Shown: positions 34,289-41,898 of the stretch, piece by piece
Position numbering within the stretch: the stretch's first letter is position 1
Layout: each line of letters opens with the position of its first letter
Assembly (NCBI GenBank): GCA_002842035.1
Contig: PHBP01000010.1
Location: 1-42,327, forward strand
DNA length: 42,327 nucleotides
Reading direction: 5' to 3'
DNA from: Candidatus Cloacimonetes bacterium HGW-Cloacimonetes-2
GTDB taxonomy: Bacteria; Cloacimonadota; Cloacimonadia; Cloacimonadales; Cloacimonadaceae
The notes under the pieces: model-generated
Seen by the model: only the letters and a program-made list of their open reading frames with translations
What the model was told of the DNA's origin: nothing
Databases searched by the model: none
Position numbers and translations under genes: made by a program

Positions 34289-34705
34289 CTAAGGATTGAT
34301 CCTGACAAAGACGTGTGAAGAGATTGGCCCCTCCAGACGCCTGTCTCCATAGGTCTTCCAAGCGGAAATCTTGTAATAGTAATCACCCGGAAGCACCACA
34401 TGCCAGGGATCAGAGCCATGCACGCAGCTATTGGTGGTCACTGTATCCACTACTGCAAAGCTGGAGTTGTACGCCAGACCCCGATAGAGATAATATCCAT
34501 CCGTATTAAAGCCACTATTGGCTGTCCAGCTAAAACTTACTGTCTTATAGCCCTGCCCGCCCTGGATAAAGAAGGTGATGTTGGTCACCGGGTCTGGCAC
34601 TACTACATTATTATCGCCAAAGGGATCGAGCGGATTGGTGCGCCTCAGGCCGCAAGAACCGAGCAGGAGCATTATTGGGATCAGGATTAGTATCAGTTTC
34701 TTCAT
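34289..34705 (-). CDS. Small lipoprotein with fibronectin-III-like domain
   Basis: This 138-residue protein has a lipoprotein signal (LILIPIMLLLGSC, Cys18). The mature part reads as one Fn3-like beta-sandwich: PVTNITFFIQGGQGYKTVSFSWTA, GYYLYRGLAYNSSFAVVDTV and GDYYYKISAWKTYGD, with the Tyr/Trp spacing of such domains. No catalytic residues are seen; an adhesive or structural role is likely. The gap to the DUF5683 gene is 10 bases, and the helicase gene starts 21 bases after its stop. Confidence 0.7.
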   Translation of the reverse strand: MKKLILILIPIMLLLGSCGLRRTNPLDPFGDNNVVVPDPVTNITFFIQGGQGYKTVSFSWTANSGFNTDGYYLYRGLAYNSSFAVVDTVTTNSCVHGSDPWHVVLPGDYYYKISAWKTYGDRRLEGPISSHVFVRINP

Positions 34706-34715
34706 CTATACTCCT

Positions 34716-35300
34716 CTAAAACCTCAGCTCTATGCCATCCGGCCCGATCTGCAGATTGGAGCCTTTGTGCCGCTCTTGAATATCTCGCCAAATCTCTGCA
34801 TTGTAAGTCTCTGTAGATTGTACCACGTCGTAGATATTATATACCCACACGATAAAGCCCAGCCCCAGCGAGATGATAGAATACTGATAGGGCGCTTGCG
34901 CTTTTTTGTAATAGTTATAGATATCATTGATCTGGGTGGCGTTTTCATACTTGCGATAGTAATTCATCGAGCGATCGTAAAAGAATAGCGATGTCCCTAC
35001 AGCCACGATCTCCAGGCCCAGGATGATCTCTGCCTTGATCGGCTGCTTGGTGGAAAATTGTCCCCATCCGGGCACTAGCGCACTCTTTAAGATATTGGCA
35101 TTGAGCGATTGGGCTTCCAGTTCATAGAGATGCAAAAGCTTTTGCCGATCCAGCAGATCTGTGCGATAATCACTGCGCTCATCATAATTTGCCCAGCCAT
35201 ACTTCGTAGTATCTGAGAAGGCAGTAATATCAAATTCTATTTGTGCCCGGGCAAATACAGCCAGTAGCAGCATTGTGATCATCAGAATCAGCCGTTTCAT
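34716..35300 (-). CDS. DUF5683-like exported membrane protein
   Basis: This 194-residue protein has a signal peptide ending ARAQ. The motif LKSALVPGWGQFSTKQPIKAEIILGLEI (here from residue 71) is the DUF5683 signature, followed by two hydrophobic segments (about 85-107 and 140-160). Proteins with this pattern are frequent in FCB bacteria near envelope genes; their role is unknown. The start ATG overlaps the stop of the TPR lipoprotein gene (ATGA). Confidence 0.75.
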   Translation of the reverse strand: MKRLILMITMLLLAVFARAQIEFDITAFSDTTKYGWANYDERSDYRTDLLDRQKLLHLYELEAQSLNANILKSALVPGWGQFSTKQPIKAEIILGLEIVAVGTSLFFYDRSMNYYRKYENATQINDIYNYYKKAQAPYQYSIISLGLGFIVWVYNIYDVVQSTETYNAEIWRDIQERHKGSNLQIGPDGIELRF

Positions 35301-36697
35301 TGCATCAACTCCTCTGAGATACGGTTGAGAGGCAGGATCGTCCTATCCCTCAGATTTACCTGCCATACATAAAAGAAAGTCTCTTGCGGAGTCAGGATAT
35401 CATATCGTGCTTCATATTTGTATTGCCCGGTGGAAAGCAGGATCTTCCAGCCAGTATCCCTGATCTCGGAAGGTCTGTATCGTGTGAGCAGATTGGCTTT
35501 TTGCTGCCTCAGCTTGTTATTGAGGCTCCCTCCACGATACTCGTTGATGATTCTCTGGGCAAAGCCCTCTGGATTCCTTTCTGCCTCGATCAGATTTTGC
35601 ATAATCTGGATCTTTTGCCGATACTCTGGCTTTGCTTCCAGTTGGAATGCCTGTTGATACAGCCTGAGCGCATCAGAATAACGCCTTCCGGCTTCCAGAT
35701 TTTCCGCTTCGCGAACCACTTCCTGAGCTCTGGCGATATTGATCCTGACCTGGTTCAATCTTTCGATCGCCCTTACCGCCGGCTCATATCCCGGGATGAT
35801 CTCAAAAGTCTTATTGTAATGTATCAGAGCATTCTCAAAATCCCTCTCTGCGAGGTATCTATCACCCCGCTCTATAAAGAGCTGAGTAATCGAGCTAAGC
35901 CGGGCATTGATCTCAGCGCGTTTATCCGGATTGTACTGCAAGGCTATCCTGAACATCTGATCCGCTCCCAGGTAATTCTCTGCCACCAGCAGCTCTTCTG
36001 CTTGTGCCTGATACACATCCGAGATGATCCTCTGGATCACAGTATGATCCACCACCGGATATTTGTCGATCTCAAACAGTAATGCCAAAGCATCAGTATG
36101 ATATCCCGTGTTGGACAGCGTTCTGGCATAATCTATCATTGCAGGGATCAACCTGCTGGCATAATTGCGCGCCTGAATCTCGTAAGGATTGTCCGGATAG
36201 GCATCATAGAGTCTTTTATATGTGCTCCAAGTGGCCGGATTGTCCAGATTTACGGTAAAATATCTTACCAATTTGCGATACAGAACCTCGGGCACCAGGA
36301 TTGATTCCGGGATCTCCCGCAGGATCATATTGAGGTAATAGCTACTGGTCTCCAGATCCCGATTAGCCTCTGCTTCGATAGCCAGGGTTCTGTAGATTAG
36401 TGCTAATTCCTGATCTGATTCCGGGGAATTGGAGATCTTCAGGAATCTGATTGCCAGCGGCCAGTTTTGCCTCTGGATCGCCATTTTCGCCAGCTCCAGA
36501 TAGCTGCTGCTGCGCAGAAGCTCTGCCCGGGTGATCAATGCACCATTCTGGGCAGTGAGGATAAAGCGGTCCAATTCCTGTATCGCTGAAGCATATCTGC
36601 GGTTATTGTGCAATTCTTCAGCCTGACGCAGCCGGTTGATCTCGCAAGCACTCAAGCTGATGAGCAGTGCGAGTATCAGTAGTATTCTATATCTCAT
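35297..36697 (-). CDS. TPR-repeat lipoprotein
   Basis: I start it at 36697 (466 residues), because this gives a lipoprotein signal (LLILALLISLSAC, Cys18) and overlaps the preceding gene by 11 bases; the longer frame from 36724 adds nine polar residues before the signal. The rest is a helical repeat protein with TPR-like units: RLRQAEELHNNRRYASAIQELDRFI, LELAKMAIQRQNWPLAIRFLKI, LIHYNKTFEIIPGYEPAVRAIERL and YSDALRLYQQAFQLEAKPEYRQK. It ends in a beta segment (YEARYDILTPQETFFYVWQVNL). It is inferred to be a periplasmic scaffold. Confidence 0.78.
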   Translation of the reverse strand: MRYRILLILALLISLSACEINRLRQAEELHNNRRYASAIQELDRFILTAQNGALITRAELLRSSSYLELAKMAIQRQNWPLAIRFLKISNSPESDQELALIYRTLAIEAEANRDLETSSYYLNMILREIPESILVPEVLYRKLVRYFTVNLDNPATWSTYKRLYDAYPDNPYEIQARNYASRLIPAMIDYARTLSNTGYHTDALALLFEIDKYPVVDHTVIQRIISDVYQAQAEELLVAENYLGADQMFRIALQYNPDKRAEINARLSSITQLFIERGDRYLAERDFENALIHYNKTFEIIPGYEPAVRAIERLNQVRINIARAQEVVREAENLEAGRRYSDALRLYQQAFQLEAKPEYRQKIQIMQNLIEAERNPEGFAQRIINEYRGGSLNNKLRQQKANLLTRYRPSEIRDTGWKILLSTGQYKYEARYDILTPQETFFYVWQVNLRDRTILPLNRISEELMQ

Positions 36698-37424
36698 ACC
36701 ACCGGTTTTCCTCAGCAAATTCAAATCCTTCAGGACTCGCCTCTGCCATAATCATATCAAGTTCATCGGATATTCCGTGATTGAGCAGGACTCTTTTTAC
36801 AGATAGGTCTTTTAGCTTTATTATTTGGGCAGCATCAGGATGCAGAGCGTCAACAATTATGCTGTGGCAGCCTTTGATCAGAGGCTCAATGCAATCCACA
36901 GTACTGAGATCGGAGCTATAGACCAAGTCTCCGCGCTCGCCTTTGATCCTGAAAGCAAAGGATTTCATCTGATTCTTTGCTCCCACTGCCTCAATCTGCT
37001 TTTGATAGCCCAATAGGTGATCTGTCGGTGCGAAGACGATCTGCGGATGCTCGGCTCCAATCTCGCTACAATCCTTGAATTCCAGCTTAAAGCCAAATTT
37101 CTCCCTAAAGGTGTACATCGTTTTCAGGCTTTCGATGATAAAGTCCTTATTCTCGGGCAGATAGACCGTGAGCGGCTTGCTCCTGCCATTCAAATAGAGC
37201 ATCTGCATTAACATAAAGAAGCCGGAGATATGATCCGGGTGGTAATGGCTGATCGCAACCAGATCTATTTGATCCGCACTGTAGCCCAGTCCCAGCAAGC
37301 TTTTGCTGCAACCCTCACCCGTATCCAGCAGGATCAATTTGCCAGCCTGTTCCACTAGCACACTGGAGAGATTTTTATCCAGTTGCGGTAATCCCGGTCC
37401 GGAGCCCAGAATCCTAAAGCGCAT
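36687..37424 (-). CDS. MBL-fold metallo-hydrolase, RNase Z-like
   Basis: This 245-residue protein has the ribonuclease Z/arylsulfatase type metallo-beta-lactamase pattern: LGSGPGLPQLDKNLSS at the start, ILLDTGEGCSKSLLG, the metal motif HYHPDH (His60, His62, Asp64, His65), DLVYSSDLS with its Asp, and the late NHG. The flexible exosite arm of true tRNase Z is not evident, so the substrate is open. It begins with TAATG overlapping the stop codon of the MraY/WecA-like gene and its end overlaps the TPR lipoprotein gene. Confidence 0.85.
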   Translation of the reverse strand: MRFRILGSGPGLPQLDKNLSSVLVEQAGKLILLDTGEGCSKSLLGLGYSADQIDLVAISHYHPDHISGFFMLMQMLYLNGRSKPLTVYLPENKDFIIESLKTMYTFREKFGFKLEFKDCSEIGAEHPQIVFAPTDHLLGYQKQIEAVGAKNQMKSFAFRIKGERGDLVYSSDLSTVDCIEPLIKGCHSIIVDALHPDAAQIIKLKDLSVKRVLLNHGISDELDMIMAEASPEGFEFAEENRWYEI

Positions 37425-38560
37425 TACTTTACCTTTTTCTCTTTCAATTGATTTGCCGGTATCGAGACCGGCACCTGATCCAATTTGCGTCCAAAGACCA
37501 AAAATAGCGTCGCAAAAAGCCCGGTGGTGATCAGAAGCAGGTTGCGGTTGCCAATCCTAAAGACGATTATTGCAGTCAAAACGATCAGTACATTGATCGC
37601 ATAGATGATCATAGCGGTTACTTTGATCGAGCCCAGCACATTGTTGATCCTGTGAGTGGAGTGGTCCTTGCCGCCTTGCATTACGTGTCTGCCATCGCGT
37701 TTTCTGGTATAACTTACCAGCGCAATATCAAAGATGGCATAGCTTAAGATCAAGACCGGCAGCAGGAAAAAGACCTTGTCGTTGTGAGTATTGCTGGCAT
37801 AGCGCGCCATCAGGATACCCATCGAGGAGAGGAAATAGCCGATAAACATCGAGCCCGCATCGCCCAGGAAGATTTTGGCAGGATTAAAGTTATATGGCAA
37901 AAAGCCAAAGGTAGAGCCCGCAAAGCTCAGCGAGATCAGCCCGATCAGCGCCATCGACTGGCTATTTGCGGGGGTGGTATTGAGCAGACTAAAGATAAAG
38001 AAGCCCAGCCCCAGTATCCCCGCCATTCCGCTGATAATCCCATCCATATTATCCAGGAAGTTCAGCGCGTTCATCAGCCCCACCATCCATAAAACCATCA
38101 AAGGCAGTGCGATATAGATTGAGCTAAAGCTGTAGCCCAGCCAGGGGAGATTGATTGTGCCAAAGAGCAAGCCCAGCTCATTAAACGTGAAATTTGAAAA
38201 GATAAATACAAGACTCACAAGCAACTGCCCAAACATCTTGACCAGCGGACGCATTCCAAAGCGATCGTCCAAAGCGCCGATCATCACGATCAGGACACTC
38301 CCGGCCAGATAGCCGATCATCGGCAGATCAAAATAGCGTCCCGGAGTCATCACCACATCAAAGATGCAGAGCAGGAAAAAGCCCAAAAAGACACTGATCC
38401 CGCCCATCAGCGGTGTAGCCTTGAGGTGCATCTTTCTGGCTTCCGGCTTGTCCACAAAATTGGCCCACCGCGCGAATTTTATCACAAAAGGCGTAAAGCC
38501 ATATACAAAGAGCCACGACATTATGAATACGCTCAAGTACTCATAAATTCGGTTATTCAT
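37424..38560 (-). CDS. MraY/WecA-family undecaprenyl-phosphate sugar-1-phosphate transferase
   Basis: I start it at 38560 (378 residues) after GGAG, since the longer frame adds 28 hydrophilic residues and runs over a TTGACA. This polytopic protein of about ten spans has the WecA pattern: FVDKPEARKMHLKATPLMGG, the Mg-binding DD (98-99), NALNFLDNMDGI (164-175), FLGDAGS (231-237) and a cytoplasmic loop KRDGRHVMQGGKDHSTHR. WecA-type enzymes load GlcNAc-1-phosphate (or a similar sugar) on undecaprenyl phosphate for teichoic acid, O-antigen or polysaccharide synthesis. It heads the seven-gene minus-strand operon that ends with uvrD and mfd. The exact sugar is not known. Confidence 0.9.
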   Translation of the reverse strand: MNNRIYEYLSVFIMSWLFVYGFTPFVIKFARWANFVDKPEARKMHLKATPLMGGISVFLGFFLLCIFDVVMTPGRYFDLPMIGYLAGSVLIVMIGALDDRFGMRPLVKMFGQLLVSLVFIFSNFTFNELGLLFGTINLPWLGYSFSSIYIALPLMVLWMVGLMNALNFLDNMDGIISGMAGILGLGFFIFSLLNTTPANSQSMALIGLISLSFAGSTFGFLPYNFNPAKIFLGDAGSMFIGYFLSSMGILMARYASNTHNDKVFFLLPVLILSYAIFDIALVSYTRKRDGRHVMQGGKDHSTHRINNVLGSIKVTAMIIYAINVLIVLTAIIVFRIGNRNLLLITTGLFATLFLVFGRKLDQVPVSIPANQLKEKKVK

Positions 38561-38654
38561 CTTCACTCCATCATCTTTCTTAGTTTTCAAGTCCATCAGA
38601 TATCCAATTTTTGTCAATATGTAAATCCCGGTTTGATCCACCACCCTCCATTAT

Positions 38655-38692
38655 TATATGGGGGACAGATTTGCTCATTTGGGACAGATCTT
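38655..38692 (-). repeat. 38-bp dispersed repeat with two ATCTGTCCC boxes, copy upstream of the WecA-like gene
   Basis: This copy has 34 of 38 positions identical to 19126-19163, read on the minus strand. The same similarity continues as TATA(A/C)TAATG. It ends 95 bases before the WecA-like start codon, compared with 118 bases before purA for the other copy. Confidence 0.65.
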
Positions 38693-38778
38693 CAAAAAAA
38701 TGATTGGAGTTCTTTATGGTCGGTGTTAATCGATAATCTCAACCGGGATTACTGTACCCGTGGTTGCGATAAGTCTGT

Positions 38779-38907
38779 TTAATTGTGTAAGTATAAGTAG
38801 AATGCTATCATAGCCCCGGCAATTGAGGTATTATCGGCAAAAAGACACGTGGTCGGCAAGATAGACAATAACAACAAACATAGCAGAACCAAATCATTAT
38901 GTTTCAT
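38779..38907 (-). CDS. Short secreted or membrane peptide (42 residues)
   Basis: A 42-codon frame starts with ATG at 38907, 11 bases after the TAG of the lipoprotein gene, and is preceded by GGGAGG at a good distance. The product begins with a strong signal-like segment (LVLLCLLLLSILPTTCLF, residues 6-23) followed by ADNTSIAGAMIAFYLYLHN. It could be a lipoprotein-like or membrane peptide. Evidence is the ribosome site, the position at the end of a three-gene cluster and the signal-like N-terminus; no homologue can be judged at this length. Confidence 0.5.
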   Translation of the reverse strand: MKHNDLVLLCLLLLSILPTTCLFADNTSIAGAMIAFYLYLHN

Positions 38908-38917
38908 CGAGTCCTCC

Positions 38918-39949
38918 CTATCTCACTACTATATCGGCGTAGAAATACAGTTTTGAGCCATCCCAGGTGGGGGCAAGCATGATGATGCTGTAAACGTCGA
39001 TGCCCGCATTAGATCCAATAACAATGCTCTTCTGGTGAGTGTCAAGATCGTATCTGTAAATCTGCTGATCATCAAAATAAAACACGAGGTTTGCATCTTT
39101 ACAGATCTTGATCGGGCTTCGGGAGAATTGCTCATTCACATAACCGAGATTATAACGAGCGTAGTTCTGGAGATCAATAGCAATGGCGTAGGACTTGGCT
39201 GATTGAACATATTTAGTAATCAGGTAGCATTGGTCGGTGCTGGTCTCAAACATGTTCTTATAGCTTGCCGAATAAGACAAATGGAGTGTAAATGTTGAGT
39301 CAATAAAGCTTATGCTGCCTAAGCCGTGTTTGTTTTCTAAGACAAACTTACTAAATCCTCCAGTAATCTTGCCTTTATATGGAGCAGCCACATAGTTTGT
39401 TGCATATACATTGTGAAGAGAATTGTCGGTGAGATCAATATATGAGTATACTGTCTGTGGTGTATCGCCTTTCCCCCAATAACCTCTCATAGTTACATAA
39501 AGCTCGTCGTCTGACAACATCGGTTCCGCCCAATAATAATCAGCCGGTGTCTCGGTTATCTTAAAGACTTCATTAGTTGACAGTTTCAGCTTGTATAAAT
39601 CTCTGCTTGCTGCAAAATAGGCTGTGCCCCCATCTCTTGTAAACTCAAGTTTCGGCGCATCAAACAAGACAAGATTCTCCGGTGTAATCTGTTCTATCCT
39701 GATCGTATCTGTCTCCGAGATCCACAGCTTTTCACCATAGAAGATGATCCGATTGTCTTTGGTCATGTAGATATCCACTAATCCTGGGGTATTGAATGGT
39801 GATTTCTTTATCTTCCTGAATCCTGTTCCATCCGCATTGATACTGCAAAGCCAGGGCTCAGGACGCGGATATTCTGGTTCAGTCGGCCAACATGATGCCA
39901 ATAAAAGCGCCAGGCCCGCCAACATAGCCAAGTATATATATCTTTTCAT
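38918..39949 (-). CDS. Lipoprotein with TolB-like beta-propeller repeats
   Basis: This 343-residue protein has a lipoprotein signal (LALLLASC, Cys20). The mature part shows propeller-like repeats of the TolB/DUF5050 type: PWLCSINADGTGFRKI, EKLWISETDTIRIEQIT, RDLYKLKLSTNEVFKIT, and a final DDQQIYRYDLDTHQKSIVIG. Such proteins read-out or bind extracellular partners; a function is not evident. The RBS is TAGGAGGAAG. It starts 9 bases after the stop of the upstream small secreted protein gene, so both are likely cotranscribed. Confidence 0.72.
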   Translation of the reverse strand: MKRYIYLAMLAGLALLLASCWPTEPEYPRPEPWLCSINADGTGFRKIKKSPFNTPGLVDIYMTKDNRIIFYGEKLWISETDTIRIEQITPENLVLFDAPKLEFTRDGGTAYFAASRDLYKLKLSTNEVFKITETPADYYWAEPMLSDDELYVTMRGYWGKGDTPQTVYSYIDLTDNSLHNVYATNYVAAPYKGKITGGFSKFVLENKHGLGSISFIDSTFTLHLSYSASYKNMFETSTDQCYLITKYVQSAKSYAIAIDLQNYARYNLGYVNEQFSRSPIKICKDANLVFYFDDQQIYRYDLDTHQKSIVIGSNAGIDVYSIIMLAPTWDGSKLYFYADIVVR

Positions 39950-39958
39950 CTCTTCCTC

Positions 39959-40267
39959 CTACCTATCCACTCTGTTATATTCTTTGATCAGGTATTTACT
40001 TTGTTTCACAAGACCTGAGTTACCTTCAAACACTTCCGGATTGTCCAGATAAACCGCCATTAGCTTGGCTGGCAGTAGCTTGGGCACCGACTCCGAGAAA
40101 TAGACCTTGGTTAGTTCCTGCACAGCTTGTCTGATTTCAGGACTAATGCCTTCCACAACAGGAACATCAAGTGCTCTCACCAGGCAGCTCAAGCTAGATC
40201 TTCCCATCGAGCAACAGATCAACATAACGATACATGAAAAAAGCACTAATTTACCGCATTTATTCAT
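39959..40267 (-). CDS. Small secreted protein of unknown function
   Basis: This 102-residue protein has a hydrophobic signal-like segment (7-23, LVLFSCIVMLICCSMG) whose cysteines do not form a proper lipobox. The mature part is helical: SPEIRQAVQELTKVYFSES, then KLMAVYLDNPEVFEG. The ATG is preceded by TAGGAGAAG. It heads a short cluster with the TolB-like lipoprotein and the 42-residue peptide. A TTGACA lies 59 bases upstream. I recognise no family. Confidence 0.65.
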   Translation of the reverse strand: MNKCGKLVLFSCIVMLICCSMGRSSLSCLVRALDVPVVEGISPEIRQAVQELTKVYFSESVPKLLPAKLMAVYLDNPEVFEGNSGLVKQSKYLIKEYNRVDR

Positions 40268-40639
40268 CTTTCTTCTCCTAGGTTTTATGCCAAAAACATA
40301 CTGGTGATTATCATCCAGATTGTCAATAACTTTCTATCTCATCCTAAGAGACTGACGTCACGAGATTGACATAAAAAACTACCTTGAAAAGACCATTTAT
40401 CCGGCCCGGCATTTGCTTGCTGTCGTCGTTGCGGATGTGTTAGCGTCGTGATTGTCTGGGAGGGATGGTCAATTATTGGTCTGAATTGTGCCATTTCGCT
40501 CTCTAAATGCTCTTTCAGGGGGGGCAGAATCCGGGCAGAGCTCTCCTATATCAGGCTCGCTGAATTTTCAATCTACGCTTCGGATTCAAGGGGTTTCTCT
40601 TGCATTACAATTCCTTTGACGATATTATAGATGTCATAG
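40268..40639. other. Intergenic region without recognised gene
   Basis: This 372-bp region lies between two minus-strand genes. Besides the candidate promoter at 40295-40326, I note a perfect TGACGTCA palindrome (40353-40360) and a run of seven G near 40518. The one open frame of 60 codons on the plus strand has no convincing ribosome site. Nothing else is seen. Confidence 0.55.
40295..40326 (-). promoter_or_regulatory. Candidate promoter of the small secreted protein cluster
   Basis: On the minus strand TTGACA (40326-40321) is followed after 20 bases by TATGTT (40300-40295), 28 bases before the start codon. The spacing is longer than usual. Confidence 0.3.
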
Positions 40640-41395
40640 CTATTTTCTGTGTTGCTGGCGGGTTTTATAGAGCTTCTCGGTGAAGCCATCCTCTTGGGTA
40701 AATGCCTCAGCCAGAGCCCGGATCTGTCTGTCAAGCATGGCACATGCCACACCGATCAGCACCAGCGCAGCATTGGCAGCCAGTTCGGAGTATTGGGAGA
40801 TGGGTAGCTCAGGGGAGCTGGTGGCTGCTATGGGCTTAATGGACGATATGGACGATATGGACGATATGGACATTCCTGGAGTCTCTGCGCATTGTCCATT
40901 ATGTCCATCACGTCCATCTTGTCCATTCTGTCCATCAGGCAGACCCTGTCTTGCTTGACCATCCTGTGCTTTCCTTTCTCTACTCCGCAGTTCCTTCACC
41001 CACTCTGCCACTTCCTCGGCAGTCTGGCAGCGTCTTTGCAACAGTTCTTTTCTGCGGGGATCATCATCAGCCCAAAGGGCAAATCCCCGCTGCCGGAGAT
41101 AATCTTCATAATCCAGCTTGAGCTCTTCCAAGCTAGCCCTGGCAACATTGGTCAGCTTCAGTTCGGTTTTCTTGGAGGTACCGCTGGCCAGGCTGCCTTC
41201 CGCGATGTTTTGCACTCCGGATCTGGCAGCCTGAACCATCTGATCATTGGTTCTGCTATATTTGTCGATATACCGGTCGCAGAAGCGCACCGTGAGGTCA
41301 TAGACCAATTGAGCTAGCTGAAAGCTCTTGAGCTTGCGATAGCCTCCGTGTTTGGGAATTAGAATACCTGCTCCACTCTTTAATGCTGCTGCCAT
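40640..41395 (-). CDS. Four-helix-bundle (23S rRNA intervening-sequence-like) protein with low-complexity insert
   Basis: This 251-residue protein belongs to the four-helix-bundle family related to the S23 / IVP proteins. Its N-terminal 120 residues carry the conserved blocks KLKSFQLAQLVYDLTVRFCDRY, RTNDQMVQAARSGVQNIAEGS and TELKLTNVARASLEELKLDYEDYL. A low-complexity insert (about 145-190) translates 9-nt DNA repeats into GQNGQDGRDGHNGQ and SISSISSIS. The last 50 residues are helical again (NAALVLIGVACAMLDRQIRALAEAF), so the insert splits the bundle from its suffix helix. GGGAG precedes the ATG. The molecular role of the family is unknown. Confidence 0.82.
   Translation of the reverse strand: MAAALKSGAGILIPKHGGYRKLKSFQLAQLVYDLTVRFCDRYIDKYSRTNDQMVQAARSGVQNIAEGSLASGTSKKTELKLTNVARASLEELKLDYEDYLRQRGFALWADDDPRRKELLQRRCQTAEEVAEWVKELRSRERKAQDGQARQGLPDGQNGQDGRDGHNGQCAETPGMSISSISSISSIKPIAATSSPELPISQYSELAANAALVLIGVACAMLDRQIRALAEAFTQEDGFTEKLYKTRQQHRK
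40839..40937. repeat. Two inverted 9-nt repeat tracts inside the four-helix-bundle gene
   Basis: Tract 1 (40839-40873) is three and a half units of ATGGACGAT. Tract 2 (40893-40937) is five units of (T/C)GTCCATNN. ATGGAC and GTCCAT are complementary, so the tracts can pair as a hairpin with a regular 3-base interruption. Three more units (TGTCCATTA, TGTCCATAC, TGTCAATAC) lie outside the gene at 41437-41463. Confidence 0.8.
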
Positions 41396-41476
41396 CTCAT
41401 AGTTCTCCCATTGCTAGTTCTTTTGATAGTCTCAATTGTCCATTATGTCCATACTGTCAATACTAATCTACCGAGG

Positions 41477-41598
41477 CTCCCCCTGCCTGGCAGAGGTCTA
41501 AAGCATATCACCAGCAAATCAAGCCGAAATCACCTCGAACCGCGTTCGACTTGATTTGCTCTTGATCTGCTGGTGATATGCTGTTGATCAAAGGGGAG
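41477..41598. repeat. Modular palindromic element, copy 4
   Basis: The ends are CTCCCCC (41477-41483) and GGGGAG (41593-41598), 122 bp overall, the best-preserved copy. Left modules: ATCACC-AGCAA, ATCAAG-CCGAA, ATCACC-TCGAA, preceded by the cap GGTCTAAAGCAT. The centre is TCGAAC CGC GTTCGA. Right modules (reverse complement): ATCACC-AGCAG, ATCAAG-AGCAA, ATCAAG-TCGAA, ending ATATGCTGTT. Confidence 0.9.
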
Positions 41599-41687
41599 TA
41601 TCAGGAAATCCGGATGAATACCCCAGGTCGAGATCAGGCTTTTCCCTATGCTTGGTTGAGTATTTACTACAGCTTAACTATAAACCC

Positions 41688-41898
41688 TCACTGAAAACTT
41701 CAAATCCACTCACCAAAACTTCAAATCGGAGAAATCGGGGTATTGTTAGGCTATTCGGTGACTTCAGTTTTTATCACCATTTCTTCAAATATCATCACCG
41801 TTTCTTCAAATTTGATCACTGAAAACTTCAAGCTTTTATCATGCTTTCTTCAAATCGCCATCACCATATCTTCAAATCTTGATCATGGAGATTTCAGC
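41688..41898 (+). repeat. 22-bp-period direct repeat array (iteron-like)
   Basis: Units resemble TCACNNNNNCTTCAAAT. They start at 41688, 41710, 41774, 41795, 41816, 41839, 41861 and 41883. Steps are 22, 64, 21, 21, 23, 22 and 22, so even the gap equals three periods, and a degenerate half-unit (CGGTGACTTCAG) lies near 41756. A further unit, with the shared flank TATAAACCC, is at 42220-42237. About two helical turns separate units, so all boxes face the same side of the DNA. This is compatible with a protein-binding array. Confidence 0.72.

Noticed and set aside
40353-40360. TGACGTCA palindrome as an operator
   Set aside because: A single 8-bp palindrome in 42 kb is expected by chance; no second copy or promoter context supports it.
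41688-41898. CRISPR array reading of the 22-bp-period repeats
   Set aside because: Units are degenerate, the repeats are short (17-18 nt), the intervals between them are only 4-6 nt so there are no spacers, and no cas gene is in the window.
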